Shown: one piece after another, positions 1-10,722 of the stretch
Position numbering within the stretch: position 1 is the stretch's first letter
Layout: the number at the start of each line of letters is the position of its first letter
DNA from: Cercophora sp. LCS_1
Taxonomy: Eukaryota; Ascomycota; Sordariomycetes; Sordariales; Lasiosphaeriaceae
Assembly (NCBI GenBank): GCA_036250225.1
Contig: JAPZLL010000049.1
Coordinates: 1 to 64,000, forward strand
Length of the DNA stretch: 64,000 nucleotides
Reading direction: 5' to 3'
Notes under the pieces: model-generated
Databases searched by the model: none
The model's input: the letters and a program-made list of their open reading frames with translations, nothing else
What the model was told of the DNA's origin: nothing
Program-made: the position numbers and the translations under genes

Positions 1-90
1 CGGCCCTACTAGGCGGTGAAGTGAAGGCGGTGGGGCAGCCAGGCGAGGCGCAGCTGACCAATCAGAAAACGGAAGCCTCGACGGCAACAC

Positions 91-1469
91 ATGGATTACG
101 ATTTTGTCCCTCGGTTCGCGGCATCCAGATCGCAGACAGCACACAACACAACGCCGACCACGATGCCCCCACCACGACTCCTGCAACGACGTCCACGGCC
201 CTCTGACTCCGTGGCCTCCGAGGGCGATCGCTTAGCAAGTAGACAGCAAAACGCTCCCTCCCTACCCCCGTACGAAGAACCAGCACACCCACTCGACGGC
301 AAAGCTAAGAATGCTGTCAAAGAGCTTTCCTCGGGTCGCGCGACCAGAAAATATGCCCAGCATGTAGAGCACTCTCTCAAACACCTAATCGAAGTCGTCG
401 GTCTCCTCAACGACACCCTCTCAAATCGCAAGGCAAAACTCGCCCAGATTTCGGAGAAACGGCAGGCGAAGGGCGCGGAAAAGGACGGCCTTGAGACCCA
501 GCTGGAGGAAGAGGTCGCGCAGCTAGAAACCCAGGCCACCGCCCTGAACCAGCAAATTGAAGCCACCGTCCGTACCCTCATCGACTACAAAGCCGAGCTG
601 GAAGATGAGGTCAGGGTCATCAATTCAGTCCACGCCACTGCGTCAGCGCAAGTAGCACCTGTCGAGAGGGAGCGGCGCCGAAGACGAGAACGACAACCCC
701 GGGCAGGAGGAGCCGCCGCCGGTAGCGACGACGACGAGCCCGAAGACCAAGAGGATGAAGAAATGGCAGATGTCGACGGTGCTGAGAACCAAACTCCTAT
801 CGTTGGCGTGAAACAGATGCTGCGAGAGGCGCGACGGGCACAACAGCAGGAGTATAACCGTCTTACTGTGCAGCAGCGGTATGCCAGGAACAATGACTAT
901 ATCAGTTTCAAGCGGACGTGGCACGACGCGCTCCACCAAGACGACCACATCCCACTCGCGGATTCATCAACATGGTTCGACAAAGATGGCAACCCCGTCA
1001 TGGATGCGGCCGCTCAGGCTGACGAGGATGATGATCTCGTTGTTGAAAGGGAGATCATTGACCTGAAGTGCCCGCTATCGCTACAGGTCATGAAGGAGCC
1101 GTATAGCAACCGCAAGTGCAAGCACACTTTTGACAAGTCGGCTGTTCTCGACTACATGCAGACCAACCGCGGAAGGGCGAAATGTCCCGTCTGTTCAGTG
1201 GTTTGTTCGCCAAATTTCCCTAACGGTCAAGGCGCTGACAGCCACAGGAACTGCAAACCAGTGACTTCTACCTGGATGAATTCATGCTCCGCAAGGTCAA
1301 ACGCGCCCTGGAGGCTGAACGACGAGCAGAGGAAGAGGAGGAGCTCGATGTTGATATGGAGGGCGACGACAGTGTCATTGCCGGACCATCCAGGAACATC
1401 AAGAAAGAGAGGAACCGGGGCGGGCGTCGGGCAATGGAGGATGTGGACGAAGACAGCGATGCGGATTGA
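91..1469 (+). CDS. nse2: SUMO E3 ligase Nse2/Mms21 (Smc5/6 complex)
   Basis: E3 SUMO ligase subunit of the nuclear Smc5/6 DNA-repair complex. The coding sequence is join(91..1200,1248..1469), 443 aa. Intron 1201-1247 starts GTTTGT, has a CTGAC branch site and ends CACAG. Splicing joins the RING to the downstream frame that begins ELQTSDFYLDEFML; the unspliced frame loses this conserved tail. An SP-RING (CPLSLQVM near residue 327, C/H pair CKHTF, CPVCS near 365) follows a coiled-coil helical region (about residues 80-190) of the kind that docks on Smc5. An acidic/Arg-rich linker lies around residues 195-225 and the tail is highly charged. The ATG at 91 is the first in frame; a second at 163 (MPPPRLLQ) is also plausible and would remove 24 residues. 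Family is clear; the start is uncertain. Confidence 0.88.
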
Positions 1470-2029
1470 AGAGTTGAGGCGTCGATGACTTCCAACAGTT
1501 GACGCAATGACGACATGACGAAATTCGCCCCGGCTTCTTTGAGTCTTGTCTCGGACTCTGGGTTCGGTGTTTGGCCGTCACGTTTCACTGCAGAACCGGG
1601 ACGCACGAATCCAAAGCATGGGTTTGGTCTATGAAACATGTTTTGCTAGCATGTCGTCGTAAGTCGTAATCTGCATACACATGTCGCAGCCCACAAAGGG
1701 CGCTCTGGCTCCTGACATCAAGGGCGGGGAAACCATAAAACCAGAAAGGAGGGATATACCCAAATGCTAAACCCCGATCACGGGGCGCATATCACGCCTG
1801 GCTTCTACCCCTGGTGGATCGACATGCCACCAACTCTCCCTGCGGATATACCGTAGTCAAAAGAGAATACAAGAAGCTAACGCTGGAGATCCCGTCAAGA
1901 GAAACAAGCTTGGCTACTGAAGCAGATCAAGACGTACCCTTGTCCCCGTTCCCGATTCTTCAGCTGTTCTTTTTTCAAAACATCATTGTCCTCTACTGCA
2001 CAGTACGTCCTCTGTTCTGTGTGCGGAGC
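1470..2029. other. Intergenic, convergent 3' regions
   Basis: About 560 bp between two convergent genes (nse2 and the Clr5-domain gene). It presumably holds both 3' UTRs. No coding potential with family similarity or clear repeat was seen. Confidence 0.5.
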
Positions 2030-3102
2030 CTACTCAGGAGGACGCTTGGCTGATGACTGCCCTACCGAATAGCCAGGGTACACCACTGGGCAACCGGCTG
2101 GTTGGTGTAATTGGGAGTACCCTGGGCTTGGAGACGTCGGTAGAGAACCGGCGTTGATTCCCATGTTCATCGCCGGGTACCCTTGGGCCCCTCGATAAAA
2201 ATCAGAAGCAAAAATTGCGTGCTGTTGTCGGTCGACCGGCTCGTAATAAGGGGTATGTGATGGGTATCTGAAATGCGAGTCCATGAATCCTGAATTCGGG
2301 GGAGAGGTCCCGTACCGCAGAGGAGGGGCCAGTTGTGACTGGAAATAATGAGGTTGGGGTGATTGGGATCCCATCCTCATAGGGTTCATTGGGCTACGAG
2401 AATGTCAGCAACTTGGGCCCCCGTAGTTCCCCCTTTGTGGGTGTTTTGACAGGCCGATTTACCTTCGCAAGACAGACGAGGAGCCTCCGCGGTCTCCCGA
2501 GTTGTAAACGGGAGGCACAAGGGGCGAGCGAGGCGAGATGGAGGGAGAGCCAGGAGAGCCCGAGCCCATGAGAGCACCACTGTCACTCTCGTCTTGTTCG
2601 GGAGTCTGCTGGCCGAAACGCATTGGCGTGTCTTCGTCATCAGCGGAACCGCTCCTTGCACCGGCGGAGGACCTCCTCCTTCTGCGGCACGAATACTTGA
2701 ATACTCCCCATTTGTCAAGTCGAGACCGGTATGCTCGGGTACTAGGACTGCGGTCAGTGGCTTGCTCTGGCTCACAAGAAAAAAAAAGGGGGGGGGGAAG
2801 CTTAGAAACAACGGGCTGCTTTGAGTCGGGCTGATATGCGCATCTATCGCATCCGTCTAGTGCTGTTGCCAAAGCGGCTCGGGCGATGTATGTGTATGGG
2901 TGAGGTGATATTAAGGGGTATGAGACATCAGGGCAACAATATCGGTGACGAAAAGGGGGTGGTGGATGGGGGAGGGTAATACGCACGAGGCTCTGAACCC
3001 ATGTGTCTCCTCCATGATTCGCTGGACTTCATGGAGCGGCTTGTTGCGCTGCTTGTACTCCCCAATGATAGCCTCCTTGTGGTCCTCCCAAGCTTTTGTC
3101 AT
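2030..3102 (-). CDS. Clr5-domain protein, small putative regulator
   Basis: Coding sequence complement(join(2030..2393,2463..2741,2987..3102)), 252 aa. The first exon starts MTKAWEDHKEAIIGEYK and ends HGFRAS. The second continues TRAYRSRLDKWGVFKY. Together they form a Clr5 domain at residues 1-55, a fungal N-terminal module with aromatic/basic residues found in regulators such as Clr5 and in many uncharacterised proteins. The rest is low complexity: an RRRRR basic patch, a Ser/Pro-rich middle, then a Gln/Tyr/Pro-rich tail. Intron 1 (2742-2986) carries an A9G10 homopolymer on the plus strand, which is a C10T9 pyrimidine tract in the transcript. Intron 2 (2394-2462) has GTAAAT, GCTGAC and TAG. 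The tail resembles an activation or disordered region; DNA binding is unproven. Confidence 0.72.
2779..2797. repeat. A9G10 homopolymer in an intron
   Basis: Nine A followed by ten G on the plus strand, inside intron 1 of the minus-strand Clr5 gene. In the transcript it is a poly-pyrimidine run about 40 nt before the acceptor. Homopolymers of this type are prone to sequencing and replication slippage. Confidence 0.85.
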
Positions 3103-5692
3103 TGTCGATGGTTTCTATTGCCGGCACTGCGGCGGGCAATGGTGAAGGGCACTGTCACAGAAGCAGACTTCCGACGGGGCAGACAGTTGCCGTAGATCCT
3201 ATCACACGAGGCTGCAGAGGACGCTCGGGCGTCCTTGGAATGCCACTGCTGCTGATGAGGCTCGCCGATGAAGACCACAAGCGGTCAAACCGAGCAGCGG
3301 GGGGTTGGCTATATAGGAAGCAGGCCGGCCCGACAGCATCCCAAACCCGTCCACACACACATCGCCCATTCTTGCAACGTGTTGGCACGTAACAGAGTAT
3401 CAGGCTCATTTTCGTCGACAGCAGTGCCCAGGTCCGAAACTGCAGCACTTTGAATCGCACACACGGTCATCCCACAAGGGGTTAGGTCAAGGAGAAAAGG
3501 TGAGGCAACCAATGAGGAGGACTTCTGAAGATGCAACAGCAACACTCCCATCGAGACCGCGCGACCACTTGGCCGCTCAGGAGAGGGGGAGGACGAGAGG
3601 GAAGACGCCCGAATGCACCCCGAAGCAAGGCTCCGGGAGCAGGAGGAGCCAGCAACGAAACCACAAGTCGTCGCTCGCGTCTTATCCATGGTCATCTGGC
3701 ATCTGGCATCTCATCGCCGCGGCGACGAGCGACTCGAGTTGGTTGGGATCCGGACAGCAATCGAAGGCGGTGTCAGTGGGCCGCTGTGGAAACCGTTGCG
3801 GCACCTAACAAAGAAAGAGAGCTGGCCAAGGCAACGAGCGGGCAAGCGACCAGGCGCGCCGGGACAGAATGAGGCTCACGAGGCTCGCCGAGCATTGAGC
3901 CGCCAATTGATTGTTTGTACAACGGCTAGCTGCTCCTCATGGGCTGTCACACCGGGGACTGCAACCTAATGCCGCGAAATCTGGGGGGTCAAACATCGGG
4001 TAAGGACCTCGCTGAGTTCGCCAGCGCTGGGGTGGGCGAATAAGGGCTCAAGGGAAGGAGGTATCGTCTGCAAGAGAACTGAGGGGATGGGGAAGGGACG
4101 TGGCCGACTCCAACGCACCTTCCGCCCCCTCGGATTGGCTGAGCGCGAGATGGTTTCCCGCAGGACCGGCCGCCTTAGAATTTAAGCATCAAACAACATG
4201 CCCACCCTGACGTGGGCCGCGTACTCGGTCAGAAAGGTGTCGTGGCTGCCAGACCCCATCGATTTGACGATTTGCCTGACGTCTCCTCCGACCATCGGCC
4301 ACTCAGGTCCCGACAAGATTCCGTCCCAGCAAGGCTGCGAACGCATCTGGCTGCGTGTCGTCATCAATTGCCAGACGGCGAGACGAGCCATCGGCACGTC
4401 ACTTTGCGGGGGGTTGACCGAAAAAGGAGACGTTGTGTGGATTGCTCCTTCCTGAGATGAACCATCGCCAGGCCTTCCAGAACCCCCAATCCGCCAGACA
4501 TCGCGGCCGGGCCACTTCCGGCCAAAGTCTAACCAATGATAGATTCACCTGTATGGGCGTGACAATCGGCCTCTGGCCGTTCCCCGGCACACTCAACAAA
4601 GACAGCGAGGATTTCTCCTATCACCAGAACCGAGGCAGGGCTGACCATCAAGATGCTGACCGGTCAACCCCATCCAAGGCACCACAGTCAGGACCGGCTA
4701 CCTACCTAAAGGTTGAGTTGGCAAACAGAGTGAGCCTATATTGCCCTGCATCTACTCAATCCGCCGCGGGTTTTGTTTGGTTGATTTTCCCTGAGGTTAA
4801 GATGCCAGACAACAATGCCGGGCAACGGTAGAAAGCGTTCTAGCTTGAAGGCCCGATGCTGCCCCCCATCACACCTTGGGGCCCTTAAGGTTCCGACCAA
4901 GCCCAAACACAGTTACATCCCGTCACGGGTCGGGCGCGAACAGCCACTCCGTTACTCTGTTACTTGCTGATATCCTCTTATCACTCACACCATGGTATCC
5001 CGTGGGAGCTCACATGATTTTGCTGCACCTCGCTGGGCATCAAGGGGCAGTCGAACAACACATCACACCCGGCCGCAAGGTGGGGGAGGGCGAAAAGGGG
5101 GGGGTCTCGATTGCAACTCTGTGAGAGGAGGTGACTCACTGGCTCGTTTCGGAGATCAATGTTCCCTGGCATCCGAAACATCGCTCTCACAGTAGATGCC
5201 GGGGCGCAAGTCATTACCCGCCCGACTCTGAGATCGAAATGAAATAACGGCAAGGCAAATGTCGAATGTGTTCAGCGCCGCAGACACCACCGAAAACTCG
5301 TCGTGTACGGAATAAATCCAGGGCGATCTACCGTAAGCGCGCCTGAGCTGCCTTGGCCACGAGGATAGGAAACCCGGCGCTGAGGAGCATGTCTCGGAAG
5401 CTACCTGGATGAAGACATAGCTGCGCCTCTGAATAGGGCTCTTTGTTGGCACAAGGTCCACGCATATACACCGACGATACCTCGCACTAGCACACAACGC
5501 CCATCCACATAACCATCTCTGTATAAGGTATATTGCAACGCAGGGGGCATGCCAAACTGGTTGAGCCAAGCTTTTTTTACCTCAGAACCTCGCATGTCAG
5601 GCTTCCTAACAACACAAACGCACAACGCACGCATTACATCCACAGCCTCCTCGGGTATCAAGGCATTCTCTAAATAGGAGCCATCACCGCTT
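3103..5692. other. Long gene-free interval
   Basis: About 2.6 kb between the Clr5-domain gene (upstream side) and slm1 (3' side). Open frames here are short and overlapping on both strands, with no recognisable domains or coherent splice joins. It should include the Clr5 promoter and the slm1 3' UTR. No terminal inverted repeats or AT-rich mutated blocks were seen by eye. Confidence 0.5.
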
Positions 5693-7481
5693 CTAATTCG
5701 GCAAAGGCGCCTTCTCATCCTTGGCCTCGGTTGCTGCTGGGGCTGCCACCGGGGCCGCTGGTGTCTCAGCGCTTGCCTTGGTATCGGTCGTCACAGGCTC
5801 CGAGGTCACGGGCTTAGTATCCGCCGTGGCAGCAGCGGGGGCATCAGGCGAAGCAACGATAGGGCTGGCTGTGGTCTCAGCGCCAGTGACACCTATCATC
5901 ATGTTAGCTTTTTCCCTCCACCCACAAGACCAGGCAGGTACGTACCGGATTCCTGACCCTTGGAGTCAGTAACCGCAGCCGGCTTCTCAGCAACTGCAGC
6001 CGGAGCAGCGGCAGCAGCGGCAGCAGCCTCAAGCTTCTTGCTGTCGTCCACGGCAGCTGGCGGGCTTGGAGTAGGCGATGTAAGCGGGGCCGGGCCCGTG
6101 GCGTTCGTAGCGGAGCGGATAGCCTCGAACCACTTCTGTGCCTCAGCGGGAGAATTCGCCTTGAAGTTGAACTCGGAGGTGCCAGCGATCTTGCTGCCAA
6201 AGGTACCGGATTTGTCCTTGCCCTTGAGCGTGAATTTTTCTCCATTAGGAACGCTAACGGTGGCGTCGGGAAGGTAGATGGACAGCTCTGGGGTGGGGTC
6301 CTTGCGTTGGTTGTCGCTGTCCTTGAACTCATGCAGGAAGCGCGAGGGCGTCACGACGTAGTAGGCAGTCTGTGTGCCCCACGAGAGCTTGTTTCGCGAC
6401 TTGCGCTCGAGCGCGCCCTCAATCAGCGGCTTCGTCGACGGGTGTTCCATGTTGGGGAACTGGATCGCCTCGACGATGCGTGGGGGCTCATCGGGATCAA
6501 TGAGAGTGTCCTTATTGCGCGTCGTGAAGCCCTTCCACTCAAAGTCGGGCGGGATGCGCTGGGCGGCGCCGAGCATGTCGCTGTAGAGGGCGCGCACCTT
6601 CTCGGCCTGGCCGCCGGCGAAGGTGTTGAAGGCCTCCATAGCCTCCTGAATGACGCTAACGACATGAGCCTCGAAGACCTGAAAGTTAGTCTGGACTGCG
6701 AGCAAGTCGTTGCGGTGGTTGTTCTCCTCGATGACCTGCTTGTGCAGGCGGTAGAGGACACCACGCTGGATGACATAGGGGTCGTCAGTTGCGTGAGCCT
6801 TGTGCCCTGCCGAGTCGAACGAGGCGGTGTGCTGGCCCAGCAGCTCGATGTGCTTCTGTGTGGTGTTTCGCGCCTTCTCTACATCCTTGGCACCCTTTTG
6901 TGCGCCGTGGGCCAACTCCTTGGCCTTGTGCTTGATCTCCTTGTGAAGGCGCTCAATCACAGGCAGGACTGAGCCGTTGATGTGCTTCTCGGTCTCGATG
7001 TTGGTGTTGATCAGCGCCTGCGTGTTGACGCGCATGTTCTCGAAGAAGCCGGCGACACCTCCGAGGCTCTGGTCGAAGTGGTGGCCCTCCTTCAGGGGCT
7101 TGGAGATGGTCTTGAGGACCTTCTCGTACTCCTTTGCCTGCGCCTTGTGTACCTTCTCGACCGCCTCAATGTACTCCTCAATGTAGACGACGGCGTGCTT
7201 CCACGCCTGCAGTCTTTCGGCGAGCAGACCGGCCGTCTGTGTAAACAACCCTGGTTAGAATTGCATGCGACGTGGTAGAAAAAGAAAGACACATGCTGCA
7301 AAGTCACTCTACGTACGCTGCTAGGGTCCACATCCGGGACGGCATCCTCACTCATGGTGCTCGCCAGCGTCTCCTGTCGGGAGGGCGCCGTCGGCGATGT
7401 CACCGTTGGGGACGTCACAGCCGCCATGTTCACCTCTGTGCTTTTGCGGGAATGAATCCCGAGCTTCTTTAGGCCCGCCAT
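5693..7481 (-). CDS. slm1: Slm1-like BAR and PH domain protein
   Basis: Coding sequence complement(join(5693..5892,5946..7236,7317..7481)), 551 aa. Intron 1 (7237-7316) has GTACGT and ACAG; splicing joins VDPSS to TAGLLAERLQAWKHAV. Intron 2 (5893-5945) has GTACGT and ATAG. Residues about 55-270 are a helical BAR-like region (AERLQAWKHAVVYIEEYIEA, then many Lys/Glu heptads). About 300-410 is a PH domain (ALERKSRNKLSWGTQTAYYV ... FNFKANSPAEAQKWFEAIRS). The tail is an Ala/Pro/Thr-rich disordered region. Yeast Slm1/Slm2 bind PI(4,5)P2 at eisosomes and recruit Ypk1 to TORC2; the same plasma-membrane role is inferred. The start ATG at 7481 sits in a strong context (AAAATGG). Single introns flank the large central exon. 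Confidence 0.83.
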
Positions 7482-8787
7482 TTTGGCTGATTTCAACAAG
7501 AACCGTTTGGAAGGGGTTTCAGCTTGTCAGCGATCCCAGAACCGCTGAGCTAGTAGCTTTTTTTTCTTGGTTCAACAGGGGGCAGGCTCGTCTGAAAGTT
7601 GGGCTCCAAGATCAGACGGAAGGGGAGGGGGGTAGGTGTTGTGGCGGCGAAAACAGGAAAAAAAAAAGAAGGTTGGGACAAGACAATAAAAAGGAGGGGA
7701 GGTGGGATCCTGCGCTACTTGTACAGCTTTCTTGAGATTATCTCGTTTTGCACCGAGGAAGAAAACGAACTCGACCAAGGTGGGTTTCATCACCACGTCT
7801 GCGCATCGCAGGGCCCAGCTTCGCAGATCAAGCGCGAATAAGAGATCGAGTCTGTGCTGCCTATCCCTGTTGAAGATCGCTGGAGGCCCTTGGAGGAATG
7901 ACGTAAAGCGGGGTATCGGACAGGGGGGCGAAGCATCGATGGTCGCTGGACAAGATATCAAGATTGAAATGCAGCGCCAGTATGGCTATTTTGTACAAGG
8001 AGGGGTTCCTTGCAGCTGGCCAGATGCAATGCAATGCTCGATTCAGCTGACCAGGCCCAAAAAGAGTCTATCATATATCTCTCGTCTAGACATCAGCTGA
8101 TATGTGCTGCAACTGTCTCATATGTTTCATACACCACCAGCGGCCTGCTGTGGAAAATGACGTAACCTGAGACCTTGGGTTTCGACACTCAAGCCGAGAT
8201 AACCTCCCAGAGACAGTAGTTAAGAATTTCTCGAGCTGTTGCTCAGCCTTGATGCCGGTGGAGGACCCTTGACCAGCGTGGCGCCATCTCAAAGTCTGGA
8301 GGGGACGCCGGGGCGGTATCCCCCCACTTAACTGGTGAATTAGTGAAGACGGACCGGAACTGTTGGGCTCGGCGGTGCACTAACGATCACCAGCGTGGCC
8401 GCCGTCATGCCCAACTCCCCCCACACATCTCCGGGTCTTGGAGTGTAAAAAATGCTCCCTCGGAGCCCCTTTTCCATTCTACGGGGTATCTAGCGTAATG
8501 TTCGAATCATAAAGGGTCCATATCCCCTCGCTCCAACAGCTTGTTCTCGACCTGTTTGTCTGCTGTTGTGCACCAACCCAAACGCCGCCCAACCGACCCA
8601 CCCGTCTATTGACATTTAACCAAGGCCTCTCATTATCGCCCATCCAGTGTCCCCTCCCATGATCAACATAATGTTGCCGCCGTGTTTCCTGAACGCCGTC
8701 TGTGGAAGCAACAAAAGACACGCTTGCACAATATGAACAAAAGAAAAGAAAACTGTCTCAATGGCGTGGTTCGTCAGGGCTGGCTTC
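7482..8787. other. Intergenic region upstream of slm1
   Basis: About 1.3 kb holding the slm1 promoter side and the creD 3' flank. It has a T8 run near 7559 and an A10 run near 7661. No gene was recognised. Confidence 0.5.
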
Positions 8788-10722
8788 CTAAGCCACGCGC
8801 TCGCGGGCTTGCAGCAAGTGAAGTCGTCGGTGGTCGTCTGCATCCCCGTGATGCCAAAAGCCAATAGAGAACTGACGGCGCCGGCCAGCCACCAGTGATC
8901 TGCGACGTCCCGGGCTCGTTGGTTCGGCCGTGGGAACAACTACGGTTTGAATGGGGTCCGTCACAGGGGCATCTACCCCAGGACTTGGCGGCGCGCTGCT
9001 GGCTGCTGTTTGGTAGTCGGGTAGTGAGAGGGCTTGCGCGGTGTCAAGAGGTCTTGCTGGAGTCTTCAAAGCCGCCTCATACGTGGGAGGGTTGTGATTG
9101 ATGTCGAGAGATGCGCCGCACCCAGATTGCCGCTCGGCACTAGTCTGGCGTGATAGGGGCGCTGACGGGGGTGCTGAGCTGTTGGCGCTTTCAACTACCG
9201 AGTATGGCGTTGTGCCACCGGACCGTCCCGTTGAGCTGGAACATCCTGCGCTCAGCGAGTTCCAAGAACCATTTCTCTGCGATGGGTCGACGGCCATACC
9301 CTGCAATCTAGACGAGAGCATGGCTGGCGTGATTGTCATGGCTGTCATGGCCAAGGTTGTCAAGTTTTCGGCCGATGACGAGCGAGAATGCCCAAATGTC
9401 GGACTGGCCACACCGGACTGTGTACCCGGCGTCTGGAGGCCAGTGAGTTCGAGGTCCTCGTAGAGCTGGTCCAGGACGTGTTCGCTATAGCTAGGCGGGG
9501 CAATGGCACCGACTTCTTCGCTAGGGGTGCCTTGGGGTACCTGTCGCACAAGGTTCCCTGCTTCGTCCAAGGGCATGTTGGGTGAGATGAAAATGGTCAC
9601 GGGTAGGGTCGCGCGAAGCTCCGAGACGTGGCCATCGGGATTCTTAAGCGCCACCACGATCTTGAGCTTGTGTCGAATCTTGATTCCGTGGGCATTGACA
9701 TCCTGAAGGCACTTGCCAAGTGTCCGAGGCAGGTCCAAGGCCGTGTTCATCACCCAGCCCTCCTGGCCCGTGTCGTCAATCATGTCTTGCCAATGCTCTT
9801 CTCGTGACATTGGGATAGCCCAATGGGAAACTTCCCGCTCTTTCCGGTATTCTCTGAGGGGGTGGCCACTTGGAGAGTGGAGCACAAGCTCGTGAACCTC
9901 AACCAGCCGAATCGTGATGTCGCCCAGCTCTAGCCCCTTCAGGAGGGGTGAAAATCGGGTTTCGAGAGGGATCGAGCTACCAAACACCACGGCTTTTTGC
10001 GGAACCATGATGCAGTACTCAATCTTGTTTGGCCAGATATTTTCGACGCTCATAGCGTGGAGAAACTCGAGAGCCGAAGATTCGAGAGTCCGGATGATTC
10101 GCAATCGTTTGTATGCATGTAGGTCGTACGCCAGCTTTCCTCGTGCCACCGTTGCTTTGAGCTTGTACACGATGCTTCCCTCTCGCAGGCCCTCGATGCT
10201 CTCGGTCATCTCCCCCGGCAGCATCAGTTCGAACGGCCATTCGTAGTTCCCCGCAGGTAGTGTAACGCCCTTGGTGCTAGCATTGGACGAACCAGCGCCA
10301 ACGAATGGCTGCCACTTGTGTTCGTAGATGGTACTCTTCTTGTCGACTTTTTGGTTCGATATCCCTGTCGGCGTCACTCTCGAATCGGTCCAGCTAGCAG
10401 GCCAAATTAGCTTCCTATGCGGACCTGGGGCTGTCAACGACTTACACATAGTGAAGTTCACCGGTCAATCTCAAATGCACATCTTCAATCTTCAAGGGTG
10501 TTCCCAGGCACAGAACTACAGTGCCCTTGAGAAGCTGGCCGGACGACTCGTGCTCGTTGCCACGGAAGACAATAAAGTCATTTTCGAGTCTGAAACGACG
10601 GTCAGCTGTCAGCTGAACTGGTGCGAACACGCGGGGTGTGGAGGGCTTTTTGCTTACCGGATGTCAAAGAGGCTGTATGCGCTCTTGCCAGTTACTGAAG
10701 TGAAGGGGTTGAAGGACGGCAT
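8788..10722 (-). CDS. creD: Alpha-arrestin CreD, adaptor for the Rsp5-type ligase HulA
   Basis: Coding sequence complement(join(8788..10393,10446..10589,10658..10722)), 604 aa. Exon 1 encodes MPSFNPFTSVTGKSAYSLFD. Exon 2 continues LENDFIVFRGNEHESSG, and exon 3 restarts WTDSRVTPTG. Both introns (10590-10657; 10394-10445) have clean donors. Arrestin-N spans about residues 15-190 and arrestin-C about 195-350. The diagnostic stretch HAMSVENIWPNKIEYCI is nearly identical to Aspergillus CreD. Two PPxY motifs, PPSY (about 369-372) and PPTY (about 505-508), match WW-domain binding to HulA/Rsp5. The C-terminal 250 residues are Ser/Pro-rich. In A. nidulans, CreD promotes ubiquitination linked to carbon catabolite repression and permease turnover. 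The next gene upstream, on the same strand, is creC, which acts in the opposing deubiquitination arm. Confidence 0.9.

Noticed and set aside
6307..6972. 221-codon plus-strand open frame
   Set aside because: It is antisense to the slm1 BAR region. The Leu/Val-rich pattern reflects the opposite-strand coding bias.
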